Of a stretch of 64,000 bases of DNA, positions 46,661-58,711 are shown piece by piece. Origin of the DNA: Thunnus maccoyii (taxonomy: Eukaryota > Chordata > Actinopteri > Scombriformes > Scombridae); assembly GCF_910596095.1 (NCBI RefSeq), contig NC_056535.1, positions 25,328,505 through 25,392,504 of the forward strand. Direction: 5' to 3'. The notes under the pieces are model-generated. The model ran no database searches. It was not told where the DNA came from and was given only the letters and a program-made list of their open reading frames with translations. The translations under genes were made by a program, and so were the position numbers. Within the stretch, counting starts at the first letter, position 1. Every line of letters starts with the position of its first letter.

Positions 46661-47000
46661 ATGGCTGTAACTAACGATTATTTTCATTATCAGGTAATCT
46701 GTAAATTATTTTCTCGATTAATCGATTAGTTGCTTGGTCTTTAAAATGTCACAAAATGTTTATCAATACTTCCCAAAGCTGTAGATGCAACCCAGAATGT
46801 CTTGTTTTGTCCTAACAAATAGTCCACAATCCAAATATATTCAGTTTACTGTCATGGAAGACAAAAGAACCTAGAAAATATTCACATTTAAGAAGCTAGA
46901 ACCAGAGCATTTTTTCTTGAGAATTGACTCAAAATGATTAATCAAAATAGTTGCAATCAATTTTCTGTCGATCGACTAATCAATTAACCAACTAATTGTG
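46661..47000. repeat. hAT-like MITE (TAGGGCTGCAA family)
   Basis: GGCTGTAACTAACGATTATT at the left, then CTCGATTAATCGATTAGTTG, AAAATGTCACAAAATG, ATATTCAGTTTACTGTCATG and ATTCACATTTAAGAAGCT, in the family order. The right end is ATCAATTAACCAACTAATTG, without the terminal bases. Confidence 0.65.
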
Positions 47001-48851
47001 AGAGATGAGATACAAGAGGTAAAAATAATCTGAAATATGTACATTTAGTGCAAAAGTGTACATATGGTATAGATGGTTTATGAATTACAAGTAAGCAAAG
47101 TAACCCCAGAAAGAATAAAAAGAAGAGTGTACGAGAGAATAAATTATTACCCTGCCCTATTTCCACTGATATTTAGACTTGGCGTACCCAGTAGGCAAAA
47201 TGGAAATTTTGGGTGTGCTTGCTTCTTTGACAGTTTTATTAACATCTTGGTTACTCTTTCCCTCTTATGGAAATTCTGGTCATGGTTTGATCATATTTTC
47301 TGTCTTTTCCCCTGTGGACTACTCATTCTGGTGCAGTGTACTTTGTTACAGCTCCACAGATTTTGCCAAAGGGTTTTGCCAAAGGCTTGAGTTTGAATTT
47401 AGGCTGCTGTAGCAAATGCTGGTGGTGCTGTTATTTGTATCTTTTTAAATAGGTACTCAAAGATATGCACTCAAAGCTGTTGACAGCCTTTAAACAGATG
47501 AATGTACTGTTAAATGACCATCAAAAATGATCATCATCTGCAGTTGGAAAGGCTTCCTCTGATACTGTATTTTATTCAGCAAATGACAGAATATCTAATA
47601 ATGAAGAGCACTTCCTCTTTTCTTCTTCAAATGTGTTTGATACTGGCATGAACATTGATTCCAGAGAAACTACGCAGCATCTTTTGCTTTCCAGAGATAG
47701 CGTGAACCAAAGAAAGCTCAACTAGATATGATGGGTTCAAAGCCAAACAAATGGGAGACAGCAGCACCAAGGCCTCAGAGGCTCACCCTGTAAAACAAAA
47801 CAATCCACTTCCTGTTCTGTGAAGCCTGGGAGGAGCTCTTGGCTGCAGCTCTGTTTGGACAGGCCTCAGCAGAGCCGGGACACGGAGAGGGCTGCCAGAG
47901 GCGATGCAACACATGAAAGCACGCATGCATGCTTACCCCCACATACATGCCCATGTAAACAGTCCCAGGAATATCTGGGGCCTATGAAGGAACATCTCGA
48001 CACAATGGAAAGAGGAAATTATGCGTGTAAATGCCCCATATAGTCACAAACTGTGCCAGATACTCAGGCTACCTATGACTGATGCCCTCTATTTTAGGCA
48101 CTAATGGATACTAATGACAGCAACAACTGAGGGGGAAGTTTAGGTGGTTGCCAGTGGTAACCGATTTGACCAGAGTTGTAATACAGATGATCAAGCCTGT
48201 TCGTCATGATTCAGCCAGCAATTCATCCTGTCAACATACATATCAAAGTCTAATCTCACCCTGACTCAATCAAAATATGTGAATAGGCACAAATTATCTG
48301 CAACCACTATCAGCTGGGTGACCTTTGACCCCAACGCAACACTGAATGAGAGTAAAGATGTCACGGTGAGATTAACTGTCCTCCTGAAAGCTGCGACAAG
48401 AACAGAAATAGTTCGACATCATTCTTTCGGCTTTACATAAACATCACTCAGTTCAGGGTGCAGACATTTTCATTGGTCTGGCACTGTTACTGTACACAAC
48501 ACAACAGATTTATCGGCTGGTGCAGAGAGATATGCTAGAACATATTCATAACGCCTTTAATCATGCCGAAGTAAACTGTGAGACAGCAGGAACACTGAGT
48601 TACTTACAGAGTCAAACTTCAAAGAGAAATACTGTAAGAAAATCTAACAACATAATACTGAATGATGCTGAGCTGACTGAAGTTCAGTTAACTGGTCTAT
48701 GACAGAGGTTGTATTTACAGTGTTGATAACAGCCTGCATTTTATATCTTTCATTACCGCACTACGAGGCTGAGGAGCAAATTTACGACTTGATACAGTGA
48801 TATGAGCCATGTTCATTAGTGATCTATTACTGTTTTTTCCTTCCATTCTAG

Positions 48852-49183
48852 AGATGCAACGATAAGTCGAATGAAAGAAAATTAATCTGCAATGTTTTTT
48901 GATAATTGAATAATCGGTTCAAGCTATTTTTTAAGCAAAAATGGCAAAAATTCACTGGTGAACTGTGAATATTTTCTTGTTTTCATACTTTTCTATGATA
49001 ATAAACCCCTTATCTTTGGCCTTTAGACTCTGGTCAAACAAAACAAGACATTTTGATGTGTAATCATGGGCTCTGGGAACTTGGGATGGACATTTTTCAC
49101 AGTTTACTGACATTTTACTGATTAATCAAGAAAATAATCTGATGCGTAATTGATAATGAAAATAATTGTTTGTTGCAGCCCTA
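48852..49183. repeat. hAT-like MITE, near complete
   Basis: Runs from TAGAGATGCAACGATAAG to TTGTTGCAGCCCTAG, so both terminal motifs of the TAGGGCTGCAA family are present as inverted repeats. Internal sequence differs from 51618-51904, so it is another subfamily. Confidence 0.65.
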
Positions 49184-49252
49184 GCTCATTCTTCTACCAG
49201 AGGTTCCAACCTTTTGGAAAAAAAAGCATTGTCTAATATGGTGTGAGCAGTC

Positions 49253-49432
49253 AAGTCAATTTTATTTGTATAGCCCAATATCACAAATCACAAATTTGCC
49301 TCATCAGGCTTTATAATCTGTACAGCAATACGACATCCTCTATCCTTAGACCTTTGATTCGAGTATGGAAAAACTCACTAAAAAACGCTTTGACAGGGGA
49401 AAATATGGGAGAAACCTCAGGAAGAGCACAAA
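49253..49432 (+). repeat. Teleost interspersed repeat (LINE/SINE-like)
   Basis: GTCAATTTTATTTGTATAGC, CAATATCACAAATCACAAAT, ACATCCTCTATCCTTAGACC and GAAACCTCAGGAAGAGC are hallmarks of a very common fish dispersed repeat, known to me from other teleost sequence. The exact class is not certain. Confidence 0.6.
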
Positions 49433-51539
49433 AATAACCATAATTTTCTGTTGCAGGAATAATTTCCTTAGAGGCAGGTTTATGTCATGATCAATTAAAT
49501 GTGAAAGTCTAAAATTGGCTTTTTATGTGGAACCAAAGACGCAACCATTCTGTCATAATTATCTTCTGGATTTCCAAGATTATTATTACAATATCAATTT
49601 ATTCATTTCACCATTGTAAAACCCAGAATTTATGTCAGTAGATACTTATTACCTACATACAATTAACATATTTCACTTTCTTGCTTACCAATACACTATT
49701 AAAGGGTGAAAATGAATACCTCTGTGAAGTCACCAAGTACTGAAATGATAAGACAATGAAACTGAATATACTGAAATACTTGATGGACAGAAAATAGAAA
49801 ATTAGTTTCCAACAACTCTCATAATTCATTTGCGTCATTTATCAAGAGAAATAGCCAAACATTCGCTGGTTCCAGCTTCCCAAAGGAGAAGTCTTGTCTC
49901 TGCTTTATATCATTTTAAATATAATATCTTGGGGGTTTGGATAGCCAAATAAAGTAAACTGAAGAGATCCCACTGTGCTCTGGATAACCATTTTGGGGTA
50001 TTTTATCAACTAACTGATAAACTGATTAATCAAAAAAGAATTTACAGATGAATTGATGATAAAAATAATCATCAGGGGCAGACCAAATCATAAGAAAAGA
50101 AAAGAAAGTATGAAAGCCGTAGTAGTCTGTGAGTTTTCAATCAAAACTTGATCCAAAAACAACATGAAGAGTCACTAAAACACACAGGAGAGCAAAGCAC
50201 CATTACTTCCTACAACTATTTGAGCAATGCCCCGGGTTAATGAACACACCACCTCTTTCTTTCTTTCTCTAAGGAGGTTTCCTGAGGCTTAGGGGCCAAC
50301 AGGAGTTATGCAACAAGCTGAGCTTGAGTTAGCACCGTGCAGAGCGTGACCCTGACCAATGAGGCAGAGCTGTCTTTCAATTCTCATATGAGTTTAATAT
50401 CAACAACAACACAGAACATAGACAAACATCAAGCTAATAAAAGGCGTGTTGTTCCTGAGATGATGATGATGATGACTTTTTTGTTCTGAGGTCCTGCAAA
50501 CAAGCAAACATATTACAGGAAATGAGTCCTAGTATGATTGTTTTGCTTGTCTAACAGGCTTTCCAGGGCTGCACCTCTTTCTTTGATAGACTTTCACTAA
50601 ACTCAGAGAGCCCTGAGTTACAGATCAGCTGATATCAACAGTGAAAAGTTATTTCCATGGTTTTCAGCATTATCATTACACAGGAGTTGCCAAGGAGCCA
50701 AACTCTGGTTTTAGATAAAGGCCTCATAACTAAGATAAATGAAGCAACACTGATTTTGACAGTTTGACAGATAAACATTGACCAAGAGATGACTATTCTA
50801 GCCTGGATCTGTGAAAAAACATAAAACTTATTTAACTAGAGAATACAAATTACTTTTAATATACTTCATGGAAATACTTTTTACAAGAATGTCCCCCAAC
50901 ATGTCACATATGACTCATTTCTAAATAGGGAGTTATGTTTTGTTTTCCTTATTTCATTAGCTATCTGAAATCATGGAAGAATTTTCTTCACCTCTGAGAG
51001 TCTGTCTGAGAAATGGGCCAAAGTTCATAAACTTGCAGAGGCTGTGGCTGAGACATAGCAGACAGCCTGCGACACCGGCTGTCTACACCACCTGAACCCT
51101 GGCATGAAAACATCTTATCTGACTAGATCTGACAGGAGCAACAGATCACATGGTGGATCGCACATTTGGTGACCACTCAAAAGCTAATCTTACAGGAAAG
51201 TTTCACACTGTTTTGGATGAAGCACTTGTGACACGATGTAGAGATTCCTGTGGTATAAACTGTGGACTCAAGTGCATCAAATGGAAATGCGAGTGCTTTT
51301 AAACAACAGCAGGAATATACACACAGCAGATCAGGTCAGCCTCTCACATTCTTTGGGCGTATGTTACAAACACACCAGCTCCTTAAATCCTACTGAGTCA
51401 TAACTTTACTGGTACACCCATGGAAATGACCAAATGTACCAACAGTCAGCCAGCCCAGGAAATAAAGCCAGATATGAAATCTCTCTTTAACAACAATGAC
51501 CTCTCTAGAGGAAGATCTCTGTTTTAATGCTTTTTTGTC

Positions 51540-52352
51540 AAAGAAATAGTCCAACATTTTGGGAAATTTATTCTTTTATTAGCTTTCTTGCCAAGAGTTA
51601 GAGCACACACTCATATCTAGGGCTGCAAATAACGATTATTTTCAATATTGATTAATCCATTGGTTGTTTGGGGTATAAAATGTTAGAAAATGGTGAGAAA
51701 TGTCGATCATGGTTTCCCAAAGCCTAAGATCACATCCTCAAATGTCTATTTTTGTCCTGACACAGTCTAAAGATATTCAGTTTATCATCACGGAAGACGA
51801 AAGAAACCAGAAAATATTCACATTTGAAAATGACTCAAAATGAGTAATCGATTATCAAAATAGTTGGCAACTAATGGATTAATCAACTAAATGTTTCAGC
51901 TCTACTCATATCTGTCCAGTAACTACTGTGTAAAGCTACAGCTAGCAGCCAGTTAGCTTAACTTAGCATAAAGAACTAAAGGCTTTCTGGCAGTGTCACG
52001 GTGACAAGACTCCAGGAAGTCACTGCTCTCGGCCAAGAAATAGTCCGTCCCATAACCTCCTGAAAAATCGCAATGAATCGTTTTTACACTTGGGTTTTTG
52101 TACAGATTAAACAAACAAGATATTCTTTGTTAATCAGTGACATTTAGAGGTGCTAATGGGTGGATTTTGTTACCTTTTGGTACCGCTATCTGTTTCCCCT
52201 TGTTTCCATTCTTTATGCTAAGCTAAGCTAACCACCTGCTGTCTGTAGTTTCATATTTACACTACAGATATGAGCGTAATATCAATCTTCTCATCTAATT
52301 CTCAGCACGAAAGCAAATAAGCATAGTTCCCAAAATGTCGGACTGTTCCTTT
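51540..52352. mobile_element. Large foldback element with similar inverted ends
   Basis: Left end AAAGAAATAGTCCAACATTT; complement of the right end AAAGGAACAGTCCGACATTT. Inner blocks such as GTTAGCTTAACTTAGCATAA have inverted partners (TTATGCTAAGCTAAGCTAAC). It is split by the MITE at 51618-51904. Non-coding and non-autonomous. Confidence 0.65.
51618..51904. mobile_element. hAT-like MITE with exact 8-bp target duplication
   Basis: 287 bp starting TAGGGCTGCAAATAACG and ending TTTCAGCTCTA. CTCATATC is duplicated at 51610-51617 and 51905-51912. It is inserted inside the foldback element at 51540-52352, and serves as the reference for the other family copies in the window. Confidence 0.88.
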
Positions 52353-52756
52353 AAATTCAGGTGGTTTTGGTATCTAAACTAGAGCTTTTCTAATAACCGT
52401 ATCGACTGGCCATTTTCAAATTAATGGCTGCAGCCTGGTCACCTTAATAGCTTCCGTCAAGCAGCCATGAATTTACAAATTCACTAAAGGAAGAGGGTCA
52501 CAGATTTTCCTGCTGAAAGCCCACTGAGAGGAAGTAGGACAAAACAAGAGAGTCGAGCCAGCTGGTGGCAGCCGGAGCATGATGACCAGAGACAGAGGAT
52601 ACACTGCACGGGTTTGAGAGAACAGCCACCTCATGACTCACTTTTGTTGAATAACTCAGGTCATGAGCAACAAACAGGGCTGACCACCAGATTTCCTGAG
52701 TCTGGACACTTCTCTTCCTCCCAGAGCAAGTACAAGTTCCATCTACTCTAAGGATA

Positions 52757-52985
52757 CAGCTAATTATTATTCTCATTATCAATGACTCTGTTGTTTATTT
52801 TTTTTTTTCAATTAATTGATTAATTGTTTGGGCTATCAAGCACAAGATGGTGTCTTTAACTTCCTTGTTTTGTCTGACTAACAGACTGAAACCCAAAGAT
52901 GTCTAGTTTATTATTACAGAAGAAAAAACAAATCCTGCAAATATTTTCTCAATTAATCAAATAATCATTTTGTCTATAAATATCC
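52757..52985. repeat. Decayed hAT-like MITE
   Basis: CAATTAATTGATTAATTGTT and the TTGTTTTGTCTGACTAACAG block follow the family order. Both ends are degenerate. Confidence 0.45.
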
Positions 52986-53197
52986 ATGACATTTTTCCAA
53001 ATTTTTTTCCAATCTTTCCCCAGTCATTTCTCCATTTTTCCAGGGTGTATAACATTACATAATCAAATGTCAAACCCAAAGATATTCAGTTTACAACAAA
53101 ATAAAACAGAGAAAAGCAGCAAATCCTCATATTGGAGAATCTGGAAGCAGATAATGTTTGGTGTTTTTGGTGAACAATAAAAACATTTCATAGTGTT

Positions 53198-53485
53198 TAG
53201 GGCTGCAACTAACAACTCATTATAACTCATTAATCTGTTGACTTCTTCTTTGATTAATTGATTTGGCTAATCATTAGGACTATAAAATGCCAGAAAAAGA
53301 ATACATATCCATCATAACTTGTTGTTCAACCAACAGTCCAAAACACAAAGTTTTTCAAATTATAATAATTTTGGCATTTTTTACATTGATAAATGACTTC
53401 TAATATTAGTCTCAAAATTGTTCAAAATCATTATTCATTTTCTGTAGATTGATTAACTGATTAATCGACTAATTGTTTCAGCACT
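53198..53485. repeat. hAT-like MITE
   Basis: Starts TAGGGCTGCAACTAACAAC and ends ATTGTTTCAGCA after TGATTAATCGACTA. Target duplication is not recognisable. Confidence 0.6.
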
Positions 53486-54812
53486 TATACCTTTGCTGTC
53501 AACATCTACCCTCAGGTGTAGCTGGGATATATTTTGCAGGAATGCCACATGTATGTTGATTTTACAGTGTAACACACAAAATAATATCATGTGAATCTTA
53601 TGTTCCAATTAAAATCACATTTTCATCAACATAATTAAACAATTTGTTGTTTTAAACTTGGGTGTTTCAGTCTAAATAACTCCCCCTAGTTCACAGGTTT
53701 CGTCCTCCACATGTTTTGTTATGTTTGAAAAACATTGTTGGCAGTTCAAACAACGCCCTCTAAGAAACGGGAGTGTTAATAATGAGGGAAATTAAGTGTT
53801 CCCAAGAATAGAAATGGCTCATTAGGAGATTTGCCATGTGGAGTTATTTGTCCCTCATCCTACCAACATATTTAACATACAAGAACTACAAACAGGGGTC
53901 TCTGGGGACCCCAAGAATAAACTACTGTAAGAAACAACCATCATAACAAAATGTTAACTTATTTCTTCTCAAAACATTATTAGTTATGTAATTAATGTTA
54001 TCTGGAAAAAAACAGATTATTATTCTAGAAAAGTTACAGTTCATTTGCATTTTGTGTAAAACGAAGCTTTTATTCCAAATACTATCTTTCCACAAAGCCT
54101 TGAAAATGACTGACAGAGTGCCCCTACCCCCCTGATAGTGTGTGACACTTTAAATTAGGACCCATTGCAAACATGAACTCAATAAATAGCTCCATCTATT
54201 AAAACTGCACAGGCAGAACTGGGTGTTTTTGGGTCCCACAGGACCCCCAATACATTGGTGTTTTTACAAAGCACAAATTAAAACAGAAACAGAAAGCAAT
54301 GATCTGAAGTCATTAAGAACAAATTGATTGACGAAGTCATGAAAAATTGGAATGATAGTATAAAGCACCTGTGAAATATGACAGAAAGTAATCCTCTTGG
54401 GGTCTGCAGGGACCCCAGTCAGCAGGATTAATGAGGTCGCAGCAGTTGGACAGACTGTACATACAAACAGGATCTGATGTGCTGCTTTGACTTTGAAACT
54501 AATGAAGCTATCAACAGTTGCACAGAAACACACACGCTGGGTACACTTCATTATAAACGCCAACACAGTCAGGGATTAAACTAAAACCTAAGCAGGAAAA
54601 AGGCGAATGTTAGTGTGAGGACAAGCCACCACCTTGTTCTCTCACCCAAGTATAAGTGAGCTATAATTAGACTGTCGCCTTATGTCAAAAAAAAGAGAAT
54701 ATTTAGTCAAACTACAGCCTTCAGGTTCATAATTACCTGCCGCCAGCCGGATGAGTCCTTTTTATAAATATTAGTCCCTGCTCGCTCTCTCCTCTGACAC
54801 ACTAACACTCAC

Positions 54813-54990
54813 TTCTTGCTGCAGTATTCGCTAATTTCACGGAGAGAGAGCTGAGAAACGGGGCAGGCGGACAGGATCCTCCCACCGACAGCAGGCACAA
54901 GCTGGGCCACATCAACAGACACACACTTCCGTTTATTGCTGTAATAATAAAACATGGGATATAGTTATAATTTAGAGTTGAACACATCAT
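54813..54990 (-). other. rhoc: Possible non-coding first exon of rhoc
   Basis: On the minus strand a strong donor, CAAGAA|GTGAGTG, ends at 54813 in a locally GC-richer patch. It could splice about 9.9 kb to the acceptor before the rhoc start codon. This is only a positional guess; the start of the exon is arbitrary. Confidence 0.2.
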
Positions 54991-55102
54991 GCTTCTGCTT
55001 TATTTGAGCTTTGGAAATTAACTCATACTGAATAAATAACTGAATAATAAACAAAAAACAAAATAATAAACTAGTAAAGTAAAGTATAACTATAGCTGCA
55101 CC

Positions 55103-55432
55103 CAGTGGTGTAAGTGCATTTACTCAAGTACTGTACTTAAGTATAATTTTGAGGTACTTGTACTTTACTTGTGTATTTTCATCGTATGCTACTTTATACT
55201 TCCACTCCATTACATTTAATTGACAGCTTACACAATAGATAATATAACAAGCTTTTAAAATGCAACACATTGTTAAACCAGTTAAATTAATCCAGTGGTT
55301 TACAACCTTTTTGGCTTTTGATGTCTTACAAAAAGCAGCGTGTAGTCTGGGTCACATTTCAGATGTCTTAAGTTGTTAACAGCTGAAATAGTGATTTTTC
55401 CCTCTTAACTTCTCATATGGTGTAATTATGAA
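55103..55432. mobile_element. Second copy of the composite hAT-like MITE, right side lost
   Basis: Starts CAGTGGTGTAAGTGCATTTA with the complete left terminus, then runs through TTTTGAGGTACTTGTACTTT and into the inner element (CCAGTGGTTTACAACCTTTT) at the same junction as 23085. Similarity stops near 55432. Confidence 0.7.
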
Positions 55433-55439
55433 AGGGATG

Positions 55440-55735
55440 TGATAATTGAAAAAGGAAAACTTTGTTAAGTGTAGGCCATCCTGTAAAAGTGTTTTTTAAG
55501 GAGGCACTTAAAAGCTGCAGTGGAGTCTGCCAATCTCACGCTGAGGGGAGGGCTGTTCTAAAGCTGAGGGGTCGTAACTGAACACATGGTGAAACAGCTA
55601 AAAGTGTTTGATCAGCTGATTTTAGAGGCCTGGCTGGGCTGTAAGGGGTTAAAAGTTCTTTAATACAATCTGGAGCCAGACCGTGGATGGCCTTGCACAT
55701 CTGGACACATCCCAAAGACTGATGTCACAACAGCT
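55440..55735. repeat. Teleost interspersed repeat, class unsure
   Basis: GAGGGCTGTTCTAAAGCTGA, GGGTCGTAACTGAA, and GAGCCAGACCGTGGATGGCC resemble a dispersed fish repeat I have seen elsewhere. Assigned by recollection only. Confidence 0.4.
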
Positions 55736-57384
55736 GTTTTCTATCAGCTACCAAAGGGAAAACACCTACTGTGACACAAGTGATATTAATTTATTACTTA
55801 TATCAAATAATCAACACGAATAGTTTTGTTTTATACACTTGTTTTCCCCCCAAAGCAACATTAAAGTTTACATTGTAGGTTGAGAATCTTATTTTGAAGG
55901 CGAAACACCCTTACTTCCGGTGTTGTTATTGGTGACTTGACGGAGCTGTTGCAGGCTCTCGAGTCACCCAGGTCCCTCCTCCCCTCCCCGGTCAAAGATG
56001 ACATCATCCGTAGTACAAGAGGACTCGTGCAACAGGAGGGATAATGGGTGTGGATCTCACCAGTGTGGATCTCTAATGAAACCCTCCGCCACTGACTTCA
56101 TCTGGGAACAGTCACTTCCTGCAGGTGTGTTGCAGACCTGTGAGCTTTGTGTCTGATCAGTATGAACATAGCTGAACATTCAGCATCAACATGTCTCTAA
56201 ATTATAAAATAATTAGGGCTGCAACTGTTTTCACTATAAAAATAATGACATCACTTTACCTGAGCTCAAGACAGACACACAAATATCATGGTGAATTAAT
56301 TTTTTCTCTGACTGACAAATCTGCAGTGATGGAAAGTCACTATGAGCATTTACTCAAGTGCCTATGTACAATTTTGAGGTACATGTGCTTCCATTTTATG
56401 ATACTTTATACATGTACTCTACATTTATTTGACAGTTAGTTATATATTTATAAATTTTACATACAGAACATAGATTATTAGCCTATAAAATATGATGGAT
56501 TAGTATTTATCAAAGGCCCTGCAGAGCCACAGGTGTTTTCAGTTTCTGTGGCCGATTAGATCTCTGTTCAGGTTACAGCTGGTCAGAATGATTCAAAGAT
56601 TAATGTGAGCTCATCATAGTACATCATTTACTAATGAGAATGAAAAATGTGCCTGCTCTTTTCTTTCTTTCTTGTTCTCCTTGCATAGCCCTGCGAGCCA
56701 TGACTTGTGGACGGATAACCAAGATAATGTGGCTTCATATGAATGTTGCTTTTGCAGTGTTGCAGCTAATGTTTTCTTCCTGTGTGGGTGGACAACAAGT
56801 GCCTTTAAACCCGATTTGACTTGCTTCATGAAAATGCTGTATCTAATATAATGTAGTTAATATATATACAATAATGAGCCACATTTTGCATCACGAGTAC
56901 TTTTACTTTTCATAGTTTAGGTGCAGTTTCACGATAATCCTTCTGTGCTTCAACTTAAAAAATTGAACGGACAGTGAGTACTTATTCAGTCATCCGTTAA
57001 TCATTTCTGCACCATAAACAATGCTCCTATTTTATGGTTATTTTTCATTTTTTAAAAATTAGTTCATACAAATTTTGTAAACTTCTTAGACCCTGAAAAA
57101 TATGTGAAAAAACAGAATCTCTTCTCCTGGGAAATGAATTATGTAAACATGTCATTGAATAAATCCTGACTTCAATACTAACTCATAATGCTCATGACGT
57201 TTATGTCAGGAGTCAGTAAAGAGGGAAGTTGAGATACTTAGAATTTGAACACTCAGTAATTTAGTTGTCAGTCTGAACTGTTCTGACTCATCAGTCGGCC
57301 ACACCAAAAGTTCATTTCCGTTTGAGAAGTACATGAGACTGAGTCAGAGACAAAAAAAGTTCAAAACAAATGGGAAAAATCTGA
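55736..57384. other. Intergenic DNA between rhoc 5' side and ppm1j 3' end
   Basis: A GC-richer patch at 55915-56110 may be promoter-like. Short fragments of the two hAT-like MITE families occur at about 56213-56245 and 56340-56440. No gene recognised. Confidence 0.4.
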
Positions 57385-57390
57385 TTTATT
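57385..57390 (-). terminator. ppm1j: Candidate ppm1j poly(A) signal
   Basis: AATAAA on the minus strand about 1.3 kb after the ppm1j stop; the interval 57391-58711 would be the 3' UTR and shows no other gene. Confidence 0.4.
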
Positions 57391-58711
57391 TCTAAACTGG
57401 TACACATTATCCCTCTACCTCGCATTTTGGTAGCTCAATTTCTAGGACAAACCATCTCTCTAAACAAACAGTTATGGATAGAAACATAAAAATAAAACTT
57501 CTGATACAACCAAAGTTTTCTTTAAAAATATATGGATAATCTAAATAACAACATGACATTAACAAAAATGGTACAAAAGAGGTATACGGTACATTTAAGG
57601 GCATACAATATATTTTTGCCATTTTTTACAAGGATCTAATTTAGTGCATCTGAAGAAAAAAACTCCCAAGTCCCTTTCATCTTTTAATAAGGCATATGTG
57701 TGAAGTTTATCACATCTTACTATACCGACACATTTATGAGAACACATTACTTTTTCTCCTCTGAGGGTTAAACAAAAGAAAACATGTAGTTAATGGAAAC
57801 CAATGATCCTGTTCCTTTGTGTTTTACTGAACATATATACAACCCTCTGTTCTCTTAACTGTAACAAAACAAAACAAAACAAAAGATCTATGAACACATT
57901 CAATAAAAAGATACACCGCATCACAAATCAACAGGCTACCACAGAGCATGTCCGACATTCTTCAAGTGCCTCAGGTGTTGTCATTCATTCAGCATTGACA
58001 AAGGAAATACAGCAATACAGACTCAACTGATTCTGTGTGGGTCCATCGCTGAAAAAAGGTCCATTCCTCTGTTTTTACCTCAGTAAACTTCCATTTGTGT
58101 TTAATGTACAGACATGTATCTAATGGACTTTTTCTTTGTCTTATTGTTTTATTCATTCATTTGTACATATTTCCATCCTTATGCCTTAAAGGCACCTCTT
58201 TGGTTTCCTCACATTCTGCAATCCCCTTTACAATATTGATTGTGAAACTTCAGGAGGACTTTTTTCTTTTTTGTTTTGTTTTTTTTACAAAAGGGAGTCA
58301 CATTCAGGGCATGACATGAAAATGCACAATCCATTCAAAGGTTTGAGTAGCAGTCCAGCGTCGAACAAAAACAGGAAAGAAAATACTACAAGGATTTAAT
58401 TCTCACTGGCAACCGTCACAAACAGCAGGTCTGGGAGGAAGAGTGTGACTTCTCTTACAATGTCACTGAAAATCTTTTGTTTACATGACTGAGACCAACC
58501 AAAGGAGATGGGTGACTGCTCCTGGGTCGGGTTGAAGTGAAGCGGTTGGGACTGGGTCCGATCTAGTGGTTGATGAAGGTGCTGCTCATACCCGAGTCTT
58601 CCCTATGACAAAGGTGTTATCTTCTCTCGCAGCCCCGTCAGTCCGGGGTTTAAGGAGCTTGGAGGGACCCTGAAGAGTCAGCTCTGTCATAGCGGCTGCC
58701 ACAGCACCTTG

